From Actinomycetota bacterium (GTDB lineage: Bacteria; Actinomycetota; Acidimicrobiia; Acidimicrobiales; Ilumatobacteraceae), in assembly GCA_030685215.1 (NCBI GenBank), contig JAUXQB010000026.1:1-63067 (forward strand): a stretch of 63,067 nucleotides of DNA, written 5' to 3'. Below the pieces are notes generated by a model. That model did no database searches. It had not been told where the DNA came from and saw nothing but the letters and a program-made list of their open reading frames with translations. Below are positions 1 through 6,615 of the stretch, in pieces. How positions within the stretch are numbered: the stretch's first letter is position 1; each line of letters begins with the position of its first letter. The position numbers and the translations under genes are program-made.

Positions 1-700
1 CTGCAGTCTCGACGAGAGGCCCGTCGACCGCGACCGAGGCGCACGGCGCACCCTGCGGGACGGGCTCCGGAGTCGCCTCGGTGGTCACCGGTGCTGCACT
101 CTTCCCGGCGCGCACCTCGGCCACCGATCGCTCGTACACCGCCCACACCACCACCGACGCGACGACGGCCAGGGTCCACCACCGCAGGCTCGTCGGCACT
201 GCGACGCGTTCGCCGAGCGGCGCGCCGGCCGGCCGACGCCGCATCGCTCGCACGCTCCAGACCATCAGCCCGGCCCCGACGGCGGCCATCGCCAGGAAGT
301 ACCTGGGCACCGACGAGAGCCCACCCTGGCTGAAGCCGGGGCCGACGATGTTCACGACACGACCGGTGACGTACGAGCGGCTCACCACCACCCGATCGCC
401 ACGGCTCGCATCGTCGTGGACCCCGGCGTCGACCGTCGTCTCGAAGGTACCACCGTGGTCGTCGATGCCTTCCAGGGTGTACGTGCTGACACCTCGGCGA
501 TCGCGACCGGTGTCGGTGCCGGTGATGCGCGCCTCGCGGTCGAACGTGGGGCCGATCGCATCGAGGACGATCACGCCGCCCCACACCACCAACACCACAC
601 CGAGGACGAACCACGCGGGCGCCATGCCCGTGCGCGGTGACCGATGCGACTCGTCGGGTGCGTCGGTTGCTGCAGCGGGCTCGATCGGCTCGACGGGCAT
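1..700 (-). CDS. Membrane protein, three TM segments, cut by window edge
   Basis: Reading the minus strand from an ATG at 700, the frame stays open to base 1, so the C-terminus lies outside the window. The visible 233 residues have a short acidic N-terminus, a first TM helix (about residues 28-50), a soluble stretch of about 70 residues rich in beta-strand-like sequence, then two more hydrophobic segments. The soluble part between TM1 and TM2 resembles DUF3592-type extracytoplasmic domains, but this is a weak resemblance. It is divergent from the hydrolase gene at 800 with about 100 bp between them. No good ribosome binding site precedes the ATG, so the start is tentative. Confidence 0.55.
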   Translation of the reverse strand, partial: MPVEPIEPAAATDAPDESHRSPRTGMAPAWFVLGVVLVVWGGVIVLDAIGPTFDREARITGTDTGRDRRGVSTYTLEGIDDHGGTFETTVDAGVHDDASRGDRVVVSRSYVTGRVVNIVGPGFSQGGLSSVPRYFLAMAAVGAGLMVWSVRAMRRRPAGAPLGERVAVPTSLRWWTLAVVASVVVWAVYERSVAEVRAGKSAAPVTTEATPEPVPQGAPCASVAVDGPLVETA

Positions 701-799
701 CCGGGGAGAGTAGGCGACCCCGCTCGGCGTTGCTGTCGTGCGCTGAGGGCGGCCGACGGCGGCCGTGCAAAGCTGCTCGCCGTTCGAGAGAGGGGACGC

Positions 800-1474
800 A
801 TGAGACTGCACGTGGTTCGATCGGGGCAAGGGTCACCGCCCCTCGTGTTCTTGCACGGAATGGGTTCGTCGTCGGCCACCTGGACGCGGTGCATGGAGCT
901 GCTGCAGGGTCGCCACCAGGTGCTCGCCCTCGACCTGCTCGGTCACGGCGAGTCGCCGGTGCCCGACGAGCCTGCGTTGTACACACGCGACGGCGCGCTG
1001 GACGACATCGACGAGCTCCTCGCCGAACTGGGCGAGCCGGCAGTGCTGGTGGGGCACTCGTTGGGCGGGTACCTCGCGTTGGCACACGCCGCCACCCGGC
1101 CGGGTGCCGTGCTGGGCATCGTGGTGCTCAACACCGGCCCCGGATTCCGCGATCCGGACAAGCGGGAGGCGTGGAACGAGCGCTCGCGCCGCAACGCGCA
1201 CCGCTTCGGCGTGCCCGAGCGAGCTGCCAACCTCAACCTGCAGGCCGACTCGGTGGTGATGGATCGCCTCGCCGAGATGGTCACGCCCACGTTGGTGCTG
1301 GCGGGCGACGCCGACCGGCCGGAGTACACCGCCTCCGGCCAGTACCTCGAGCGCAAGATGCCCAGCGCACGCCTGCAGGTGATCGCCGGCGGCGAGCACA
1401 TGATGCACGAGGACTCGCACGCCACCGAGGTGGCCGACGCGATCGAACAGTTCGTCCGCGAGTTGAACGCCTGA
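800..1474 (+). CDS. Alpha/beta hydrolase
   Basis: A 224-residue alpha/beta-hydrolase-fold enzyme, probably an esterase or similar hydrolase of unknown substrate. The oxyanion-hole motif FLHGMG is near the N-terminus, the nucleophile elbow is GHSLGG, the acid is probably the Asp in AGDADRP and the catalytic His is in GGEHMMHE near the C-terminus, so the triad is complete. The start at 800 was chosen because a GAGAGGGG ribosome binding site lies just upstream; the frame stays open to 644 but that extension is Arg/Cys-rich and unlike the family. No cap domain insertion of note. Cytoplasmic by absence of a signal peptide. Confidence 0.85.
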   Translation: MRLHVVRSGQGSPPLVFLHGMGSSSATWTRCMELLQGRHQVLALDLLGHGESPVPDEPALYTRDGALDDIDELLAELGEPAVLVGHSLGGYLALAHAATRPGAVLGIVVLNTGPGFRDPDKREAWNERSRRNAHRFGVPERAANLNLQADSVVMDRLAEMVTPTLVLAGDADRPEYTASGQYLERKMPSARLQVIAGGEHMMHEDSHATEVADAIEQFVRELNA

Positions 1475-1480
1475 CGCGCA

Positions 1481-1514
1481 ACGGCCGGGCTCCACTGCAC
1501 GTGGGCCCGGCCGT
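1481..1514. terminator. Bidirectional hairpin terminator between convergent genes
   Basis: The stem pairs ACGGCCGGGC with GCCCGGCCGT and continues, after a one-base bulge, with CCAC/GTGG around a 5-nt loop. It lies between the hydrolase stop (1474) and the stop of the minus-strand gene at 1543. An outer pair CGCGCAACG (1475-1483) and CGTTGCGCG (1533-1541) encloses it. No T-tract follows, as is usual in high-GC actinomycetes. Confidence 0.6.
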
Positions 1515-1542
1515 GAGGGTGTCGCCGTTCGGCGTTGCGCGG

Positions 1543-1908
1543 TCAGAGCGTGCTCGTCGCGCTGTAGTCGCTGATCATCGACATGCTGCCGGCGCTGCTG
1601 GCGGGCTCGATGAAGCTGGTGTCGGTGCTGGTGTAGCCCATCGACGCGTCGAGAGCGGTGTAGCCCTCGGCGTTGATCGGGCCGTAGTAGGCCTCCCACG
1701 ACTGGTCGTAGGCCTCCTGGCCGGCCGTCTCGGCCAGCTCCTCGGCCCAGTACATGTTGTGCATGGTCTCGTAGTCGCTCGCCTGCCAGGCCTCGTCGCC
1801 CATCTGGTGAAACGGGATCTGCAGGTTCCACAGATCGTTGCTGATGTGCTGCCACTCGTCGCTGGCGGCCTGGTCTGCGGTCGGGTCGTAGAAATCGAAA
1901 TCGCTCAT
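1543..1908 (-). CDS. Small acidic Tyr/Trp-rich protein of the dynamin-Hsp70 cluster
   Basis: 121 residues, not assigned to a known family. It begins MSDFDFYDP, is acidic, and is rich in Tyr, Trp, Met, Ala and Ser; it has no signal peptide or TM helix. A central helical stretch (NDLW ... GDEAWQASDYE ... AETAGQEAYDQSW) resembles the middle of the neighbouring 183-residue protein (NSLW ... GDDMAAYE ... ASDQAW), suggesting distant paralogues. The C-terminus is Ser/Thr/Tyr-rich and disordered-looking. The start at 1908 follows AAGGAG at good spacing, whereas the frame is open to 1944. An ECF-type promoter (1958-1986) precedes it. Possible role: client or structural partner of the Hsp70/dynamins, by inference from position only. 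Confidence 0.7.
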   Translation of the reverse strand: MSDFDFYDPTADQAASDEWQHISNDLWNLQIPFHQMGDEAWQASDYETMHNMYWAEELAETAGQEAYDQSWEAYYGPINAEGYTALDASMGYTSTDTSFIEPASSAGSMSMISDYSATSTL

Positions 1909-1957
1909 GTCGTTGCTCCTTGTGTGGGCGAGCGTGGCTCGCATCGTTGTTGCCCTG

Positions 1958-1986
1958 ACAGATGCGACCCACCCGACGAGAGTTCC
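1958..1986 (-). promoter_or_regulatory. ECF-type promoter P1 (GGAACT-N17-ATCTGT)
   Basis: On the minus strand GGAACT (1986-1981) is separated by exactly 17 nt from ATCTGT (1963-1958), with GC directly before ATC. It gives a leader of about 43 nt to the ATG at 1908. The same architecture occurs upstream of three other genes of this cluster. GGAAC is the classic -35 core of ECF sigma promoters. Confidence 0.65.
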
Positions 1987-2067
1987 GCGAGTTCCGAAGA
2001 AATCTTGGAGTGTGCCAAGACGCGCAAAGGGGCCGGCGCCCGTGCGCCGGCCCCCGCGAGTGAGTGG

Positions 2068-2619
2068 TCAGATGTCGGTCGACGTGTCGGTGTAGCTGGT
2101 GTCGACGACCGGCGCGACGTAGGTGGAGCCGGTGTCGACGTAGGTGGAGCTCGTGTCGACGTAGGTGGAGCTGGCGTCGACGTAGCTCGTGTCGACGTAC
2201 GAGGTGTCGACGTAGCTGGTGTCGACGGTCTCGTAGGAGGTGACGGTGGTGGTCTCCTCCATGCTCGTCCACACGCTGCCGGCGTCGGTCCACGCCTGGT
2301 CGGACGCCGAGTCGGCGGCGATGGATGCCTGGTTGAGCTCGTAGGCGGCCATGTCGTCGCCGGCGAGGTAGGCGTCGACCGACGCCTGCCACAGCGAGTT
2401 CGACGCATCGGCGTTCGCGCTGTACTCGTCCATGTAGGTCTCGCTCACCGCGGCGACCTCGCTGTAGTCGGTGCTGTTGTAGCTGTACGAGTCGGTCTCG
2501 ACCACGGGCACTCCCGGGTCGAAGGCCGGCACTTCGGTGTAGGCCGGGGCCTCGGTGGTGACTTCGTAACTGGTCGTGTAGCCGCTGTCGTAGCCGGTGG
2601 TGTCGCCCGTGTCGCTCAT
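2068..2619 (-). CDS. Acidic Thr/Tyr/Asp-rich protein with C-terminal VDTSY repeats
   Basis: 183 residues, family not recognised. The N-terminus (MSDTGDTTGYDSGY) is Thr/Tyr/Asp-rich; residues of about 75-120 form a more ordered Ala/Asp-rich helical part with conserved-looking Trp residues; the C-terminus carries about seven degenerate repeats of the type VDTSY or VDTSSTY. The composition has many potential Thr/Tyr phosphorylation sites, notable given the transmembrane Ser/Thr kinase of the same cluster. No signal peptide or TM segment. A strong AGGAGG ribosome binding site precedes the ATG, and an ECF-type promoter (2672-2700) lies upstream. It resembles the adjacent 121-residue protein and the start of the C39-like protein (all begin MSD). 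Confidence 0.7.
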   Translation of the reverse strand: MSDTGDTTGYDSGYTTSYEVTTEAPAYTEVPAFDPGVPVVETDSYSYNSTDYSEVAAVSETYMDEYSANADASNSLWQASVDAYLAGDDMAAYELNQASIAADSASDQAWTDAGSVWTSMEETTTVTSYETVDTSYVDTSYVDTSYVDASSTYVDTSSTYVDTGSTYVAPVVDTSYTDTSTDI

Positions 2620-2671
2620 GTGGTGTCCTCCTGGTGGTGTCCCGCCGGAGCGGGATCGGTTGGTTGCTCAG

Positions 2672-2700
2672 AGAGATGCACGTTCCGGCGGCAGAGTTCC
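2672..2700 (-). promoter_or_regulatory. ECF-type promoter P2 (GGAACT-N17-ATCTCT)
   Basis: On the minus strand GGAACT (2700-2695), 17 nt, then ATCTCT (2677-2672), again with GC before ATC. A leader of about 46 nt runs to the ATG at 2619. Upstream of the -35 both P1 and P2 have the string ATTTCTTC, so conservation extends beyond the core. Confidence 0.65.
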
Positions 2701-2725
2701 GCGCCCGGAGAAGAAATGTGTGAGG

Positions 2726-3553
2726 TCAGGCCTTCGCCTGTTTCGATGCCATGAGGGACCGGCCCGCGCCGACCGCCATGACCAGCGCCGCGAACGTGGC
2801 CGAGTACATGCCGAAGCCGATGCTGCCTTCGAAGGCAGGCCCGTTGATCTGCGCGAGGAGGTCGGGCACCTCGTCGAGGACGCCGCTCATGTGCATCACC
2901 TCGCCGATCATCAGCGCCGCGAGCAACCCGCTCGCCCCGAGCGCGATCTCCTTGCCGTACGAGACGGAGCGACCCATCCGCATCGCCACCGCGAGGCCGG
3001 CCCCGGCAAGGGCCAGCGGCAGCAGGATGATCATGTCGGTGCCGCTGTCGGGCTTGGTCGTCCCTTGAACGTTCTGGAGGTTGACCTCCCATCCGCGGAT
3101 CCACCAGGCGGTGTCGCCGTCCCACGCGTTCGCCGAGTTGGACTCGGTGGCCGGAAGGCCGGTGTTCACGTCGAAGCCGGACAGTTCGGTGCTCACCCAC
3201 GGCAGGAAGCTGAAGACGAGGAACAGCAGCGCACCCGCGACCACGACCGCGTAGCCCTCGAAGCGCTTGAGGTCGTCGAAGAACGACTGTGCGGTGAGCG
3301 GACCGGCAGCGACCGGAGTGGACGGTGCGGCGGTGTACCCCGCGTAGCCCGCGCCCTGGGTGTATCCGTGCGGTGCCGCGGGTGCACCGGGGTACGCCTG
3401 CGGAGCAGCCGGGGCTGCCTGACCGACCGATGGTGACGGCGGGGTGCCCTGGTTGGTGTGCTCGGTCCATTGCGCGCCGTCCCAGTAACGGAACGGTGCG
3501 CGCCCGGAGGGGTCGGGGTACCAACCTGCGGGCGGCGGATGAGGAGAATTCAC
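2726..3553 (-). CDS. DUF2510 membrane protein, four TM helices
   Basis: 275 residues from a GTG at 3553. Residues of about 8-38 are a DUF2510 module (PAGWYPDPSG ... RYWDGAQWTEH), a short Trp/Tyr-rich domain common at the N-terminus of actinobacterial membrane proteins. A Pro/Ala/Gly/Tyr-rich linker follows, then four TM helices: one, an extracytoplasmic loop of about 60 residues containing several Trp, and three more. The function is unknown; the topology suggests a small integral membrane component. The frame remains open upstream to 3751, but that part is unlike the family and the GTG lies after GAAGAAAG. It follows the 202-residue membrane protein on the same strand by 73 bp and may share its promoter P3. 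Confidence 0.75.
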   Translation of the reverse strand: MNSPHPPPAGWYPDPSGRAPFRYWDGAQWTEHTNQGTPPSPSVGQAAPAAPQAYPGAPAAPHGYTQGAGYAGYTAAPSTPVAAGPLTAQSFFDDLKRFEGYAVVVAGALLFLVFSFLPWVSTELSGFDVNTGLPATESNSANAWDGDTAWWIRGWEVNLQNVQGTTKPDSGTDMIILLPLALAGAGLAVAMRMGRSVSYGKEIALGASGLLAALMIGEVMHMSGVLDEVPDLLAQINGPAFEGSIGFGMYSATFAALVMAVGAGRSLMASKQAKA

Positions 3554-3626
3554 GAGTGAGTCACTTTCTTCAGCATCGGGGTCGTGGCAAGGATTGCAGA
3601 TACGAACAGCGGTGAAAACCGCTCGC

Positions 3627-4235
3627 TCAGAACGCACAGTCGGCGAAGGTGGCCTGCAGGCTGGAGGCGAAGCCGGCGAGGTCGACGAGTGCGAGCGCAC
3701 GAGCTTCTGCCCTGCCCTGCACGCCGAACGAGAGGAAGCGCTGCGTGACACACGCTTCGTCGACCCCTCCCCCGAAGGCCTCGACGGCCGACGGCACCAT
3801 CATCGCCAGGAAGTCGGCGTCGGGTGCGCACGTGACGAAGGGGGTGAACGCTTCGGCGGCCTCCGCGAACGTGAGCAGCTCGCCACGCGCCAGGCGCTCG
3901 GCCTGGCTGCCGGCGCCGCCCATCTGTGCGGCGACGCAGTCGAGTGCGGTGCTGGAACCGAGCACCCCGAACGTCGCGGTGTAGGCCGCGCTCAGTTCCT
4001 CACGAGTGATCGAACCGTTGCCCGCTGAGCCATCGGTGATGGCGGGAGCCGCGACGTTCGACCCGCTGTCGCCGTCGTCACGAGTCGCCACCCAGCCGGC
4101 GACACCGACCGCGAGTGCGGCAGCAGCGGCCACGAGCCACTTCGAGTGGCCGCGCGGCGCGGGAGTGGGTGCCGGCGGAGGCACAGGAGCGAAGGTGATC
4201 GGCGTAGGGAGGTGCGGGGCGGATGCGTGCAACAT
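3627..4235 (-). CDS. Membrane-anchored protein with four-Cys extracytoplasmic domain
   Basis: 202 residues from ATG 4235, family not recognised. A Pro-rich N-terminal segment (1-30) precedes a single TM helix (about 33-50), so the remaining 150 residues should be outside the membrane. That domain is mostly helical and Ala-rich and has four cysteines (in DCVAAQ, VTCAPD, EACVTQ and the C-terminal ADCAF), suitable for two disulphides. A GAGG element lies about 10 nt before the start. The ECF-type promoter P3 is 34 bp upstream. It is divergent from the grpE-like/dynamin operon. By position it may be a periplasm-facing sensor or structural partner, but nothing in the sequence proves that. Confidence 0.7.
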   Translation of the reverse strand: MLHASAPHLPTPITFAPVPPPAPTPAPRGHSKWLVAAAAALAVGVAGWVATRDDGDSGSNVAAPAITDGSAGNGSITREELSAAYTATFGVLGSSTALDCVAAQMGGAGSQAERLARGELLTFAEAAEAFTPFVTCAPDADFLAMMVPSAVEAFGGGVDEACVTQRFLSFGVQGRAEARALALVDLAGFASSLQATFADCAF

Positions 4236-4268
4236 GATGAGTCCTCGTGTGACGGGTGGTGTGGACCG

Positions 4269-4297
4269 ACCGATGCAGCGAGCGGCCCGCGAGTTCC
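4269..4297 (-). promoter_or_regulatory. ECF-type promoter P3 (GGAACT-N17-ATCGGT)
   Basis: On the minus strand GGAACT (4297-4292), 17 nt, then ATCGGT (4274-4269), with TGC before ATC. A leader of about 27 nt runs to ATG 4235. As in P4, a CG-rich CCGCG...GCGGG string flanks the -35. Confidence 0.6.
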
Positions 4298-4400
4298 CGC
4301 GTCGCGGGGAATTCCCGACTGGACTCGACGGGGCCGGTCCAGAGGTATCGACATTCCGATTACTGTGAAGTTCTGCACGACGCGTGAGACGGGAGTGGGC

Positions 4401-5105
4401 ATGACCTCGAAGCAACTCGGTACGGCGCGCGCCGTCGGCGCATGTGCGGCCATCGCGGTCATGTTGCTGATGTCGCCCGGTACCGCCTCGGCCACCATCG
4501 ACGAGTGCGTGCGCAAGAAGGTCGACGAGGGCACCGAACGCGCGAAGGCGATGACGGAGTGCCTGAGCGAAGCCGGCAACACCGCCACCACCATCCAGGC
4601 GGTGCCCATCAACGCCGGCTCCGACAGCGACGACGGCACCTCGCTGGCACTGCTCGCACTCGTCGGTCTCGGCGGTGCGGCGGTGGGCGCCATCGCGATG
4701 AAGGTGCTGCGCAAGCCCGACGCCGCGGCCAGCGCACCGCCCGCGGTCGGCGCCCAGCCGGCCAACATGCCACCACCCGGGTTCGCGGCTCCCGGCGTGC
4801 AGAGCGCACCCGCGTTCGATCGCAGCCGCCCGCTGGTCGCGACGCTCATCGATCTCAGCGACCGCGTGTCGAGCGGCGCCCTGCGAGCGGAGATCATCGC
4901 CGCGCTCGCGCAGGCGGGTGTGCAGGTGCTCGAACCCGCGCAGGGCACCGCGTTCGATGCCAACCACATGCGTGGCGTCGGCAGTGCGCCCGCCCCGGAC
5001 CCGGGGTGGGTGGGCAAGGTGGCCGCCACCGAACGCGCCGGCTTCGTCGACGGCGGCACCGTGGTGCGACTGCCCGAGGTCGTCGTGTACACCGCCGGCG
5101 GCTGA
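4401..5105 (+). CDS. Membrane-anchored GrpE-like nucleotide exchange factor
   Basis: 234 residues. Residues 10-31 are a signal-peptide-like hydrophobic stretch ending in ASA; 32-80 is a short extracytoplasmic loop with two Cys (36, 54); 81-103 is a TM helix; 104-140 a Pro/Ala-rich linker. Residues 143-232 look like the GrpE head: a helix pair, then GVQVLEPA...AFDANH, GWVGKV, AGF and VVRLPEVVVY, the order of GrpE's beta-domain motifs (G-V-x-V, DxxxH, V-R-x-x-x-V-x-V). GrpE proteins release ADP from Hsp70; here the partner would be the Hsp70 at 9906-12404. The long dimerising N-terminal coil of normal GrpE is missing. It is the first gene of the dynamin operon (RBS GGGAG; 7-bp gap to the next gene). 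Confidence 0.65.
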   Translation: MTSKQLGTARAVGACAAIAVMLLMSPGTASATIDECVRKKVDEGTERAKAMTECLSEAGNTATTIQAVPINAGSDSDDGTSLALLALVGLGGAAVGAIAMKVLRKPDAAASAPPAVGAQPANMPPPGFAAPGVQSAPAFDRSRPLVATLIDLSDRVSSGALRAEIIAALAQAGVQVLEPAQGTAFDANHMRGVGSAPAPDPGWVGKVAATERAGFVDGGTVVRLPEVVVYTAGG

Positions 5106-5112
5106 GGAACGC

Positions 5113-6615
5113 ATGGCGAGCCCTCCCCCGCCTCCGATCTCGGCACGCATCCGCCAGTTGTGCGACGACGTGCTCGAGCACCTCGTGCCCGGCCCCGGAC
5201 GCACCATGGCCGAGCAGATCAGCGCCAAGCTCGCTGCGCCGCTCACCATCACCGTGGCCGGTGGCGTCAGCTCCGGCAAGTCGACGCTCGTCAACGCGCT
5301 GCTCGGCCAACGCATCGCGGCGGTCGACGCGGGCGAGTGCACGCGAGTGGTCACCGAGTTCCGGTACGGCGCGCACGAGCGCGCCGAAGTGATCGGCACC
5401 GACGGTTCGGTCAACGTGCTGCCGCTCGCGCGCGGCCGCATGCCCGAACAGCTCGGCCGTCCCATCGAACAGATCTCGTCGGTGGTCGTGTACCTGTCGA
5501 ACGCGTTGCTCGCCCACCTTGCCGTCGTCGACACCCCAGGCCTCAACACGGTCACCGAAGTGAACGAGGAGACGACGGCCAACTTCCTCGGTGTCTCCGG
5601 TCGCGAAGGCGAGCAGACGGCCAGCGCGGTCAGCCGCGCCGACGCACTGCTGTTCCTGCTGCCGCTGCTGCGACAGGCCGACGCGCAGATCCTGCGCGGG
5701 TTCTCCAAGTTGTTCGGCGGCTCGTCGCTGTCGGCCGCGTCTGCGGTCGCCGTGCTCAGCAAGGTCGATCGGTTGACCAAGGACGGCGATCCGCTCGCCG
5801 CCGCTGCGCCCATCGCGGAGCGGGTGGCCGCAGAGCTGCGCGGCGTCGTGCACTCCGTGCTGCCGGTGGTGGGTCTGTTGGCCGAGACGGCCCAGGCCGC
5901 TGTGTTCACCGAAGCCGACGCCCGCGCGCTCGCCACCGTGGCCGCAGTGACCGACCCGTTCGACCGCGACGACATGCTCCTGACCGCCGAAGACTTCCTG
6001 AGCTTCGACCTGCTCGAACTCGATCGGCCTACCCGCGTGCGTCTGCTCTCGATGCTCGACCTCTACGGCTTGAAGGTGGCGGTGAAGGCGGCCGACGACG
6101 GCGCCCGCACCGCATCGGACTACCTGCGCATCTTCGACACCGCCAGCGGCTTCGCCGCGCTGCACCAGGTGGTGATGCAACGGTTCGCCGGCCAGGCCGA
6201 GATCTTCAAGGCGCATGCCGCGCTCAACGACCTCCGGCGAGCGAGCTACCTGCGCAACGACCCCGACAACCTGCGCGCCCTGCGCGCGCTGCGTTCCCCA
6301 CTGGAGAAGATCGAACTCGACCCGGCACTGTTGCAGCTACGCCTGCTGGAAGTCGCGAACGCGGTCTCCACCGGCGACCTCGCGCTGCCCGACCCGTTGG
6401 TGAGCGACGTGCTCACGCTCACCGGCACCACCGACCCGCGTTCGGCGGTGGGAGCGGTGGCCACCCGCAGTCGCGACATCGCGGCCGACGGCGCGTCTCG
6501 ATGGTCCACGTGGGGCAACGACGCCCGACGCAGCCCCACCGAGGCGCGACTCGCACGAGTGGTGAAGGAAGCGTTCGAAGTGATGTGGCACGAGTTCGAG
6601 GGAGCCGACCGATGA
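5113..6615 (+). CDS. Dynamin-family GTPase, IniC-like
   Basis: 500 residues. The GTPase domain has the P-loop GGVSSGKST (50-58), a switch I Thr in ECTRVV (around 78), G3 DTPG (140-143) and G4 SKVD (216-219), where Ser replaces the usual Asn/Thr. The rest is helical, without a clear hydrophobic paddle, which fits the IniC-type partner of a two-protein bacterial dynamin. Bacterial dynamins bind and remodel membranes using GTP hydrolysis. The ATG at 5113 follows GAGGAAC, which overlaps the stop of the GrpE-like gene; the downstream dynamin starts within its stop codon (ATGA), so the two GTPases are translationally coupled. Confidence 0.85.
   Translation: MASPPPPPISARIRQLCDDVLEHLVPGPGRTMAEQISAKLAAPLTITVAGGVSSGKSTLVNALLGQRIAAVDAGECTRVVTEFRYGAHERAEVIGTDGSVNVLPLARGRMPEQLGRPIEQISSVVVYLSNALLAHLAVVDTPGLNTVTEVNEETTANFLGVSGREGEQTASAVSRADALLFLLPLLRQADAQILRGFSKLFGGSSLSAASAVAVLSKVDRLTKDGDPLAAAAPIAERVAAELRGVVHSVLPVVGLLAETAQAAVFTEADARALATVAAVTDPFDRDDMLLTAEDFLSFDLLELDRPTRVRLLSMLDLYGLKVAVKAADDGARTASDYLRIFDTASGFAALHQVVMQRFAGQAEIFKAHAALNDLRRASYLRNDPDNLRALRALRSPLEKIELDPALLQLRLLEVANAVSTGDLALPDPLVSDVLTLTGTTDPRSAVGAVATRSRDIAADGASRWSTWGNDARRSPTEARLARVVKEAFEVMWHEFEGADR

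Noticed and set aside
2090..2260. Short tandem DNA repeats (GTCGACGTAG-type) that look like a minisatellite or CRISPR-like array
   Set aside because: They are codon-level repeats of the VDTSY protein tail, with no spacers of regular length.
4309..4360. GGAATT at 4309 as a fifth ECF promoter driving the GrpE-dynamin operon
   Set aside because: No ATC or similar triplet at the 17-nt spacing and one mismatch in the -35 core; the operon promoter stays unidentified (TACTGT at 4361 is a possible -10).
3627..5975. Very long minus-strand open frame over the GrpE-like and first dynamin genes
   Set aside because: Only its last 202 codons (3627-4235) have protein-like sequence, a ribosome binding site and a promoter; the rest is antisense to well-supported GTPase motifs and is open only because of high GC.
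5160..6600. Open frame on the plus strand reading through the IniC-like gene in another frame
   Set aside because: Arg-rich composition typical of an out-of-frame high-GC reading; the true frame has complete GTPase motifs.
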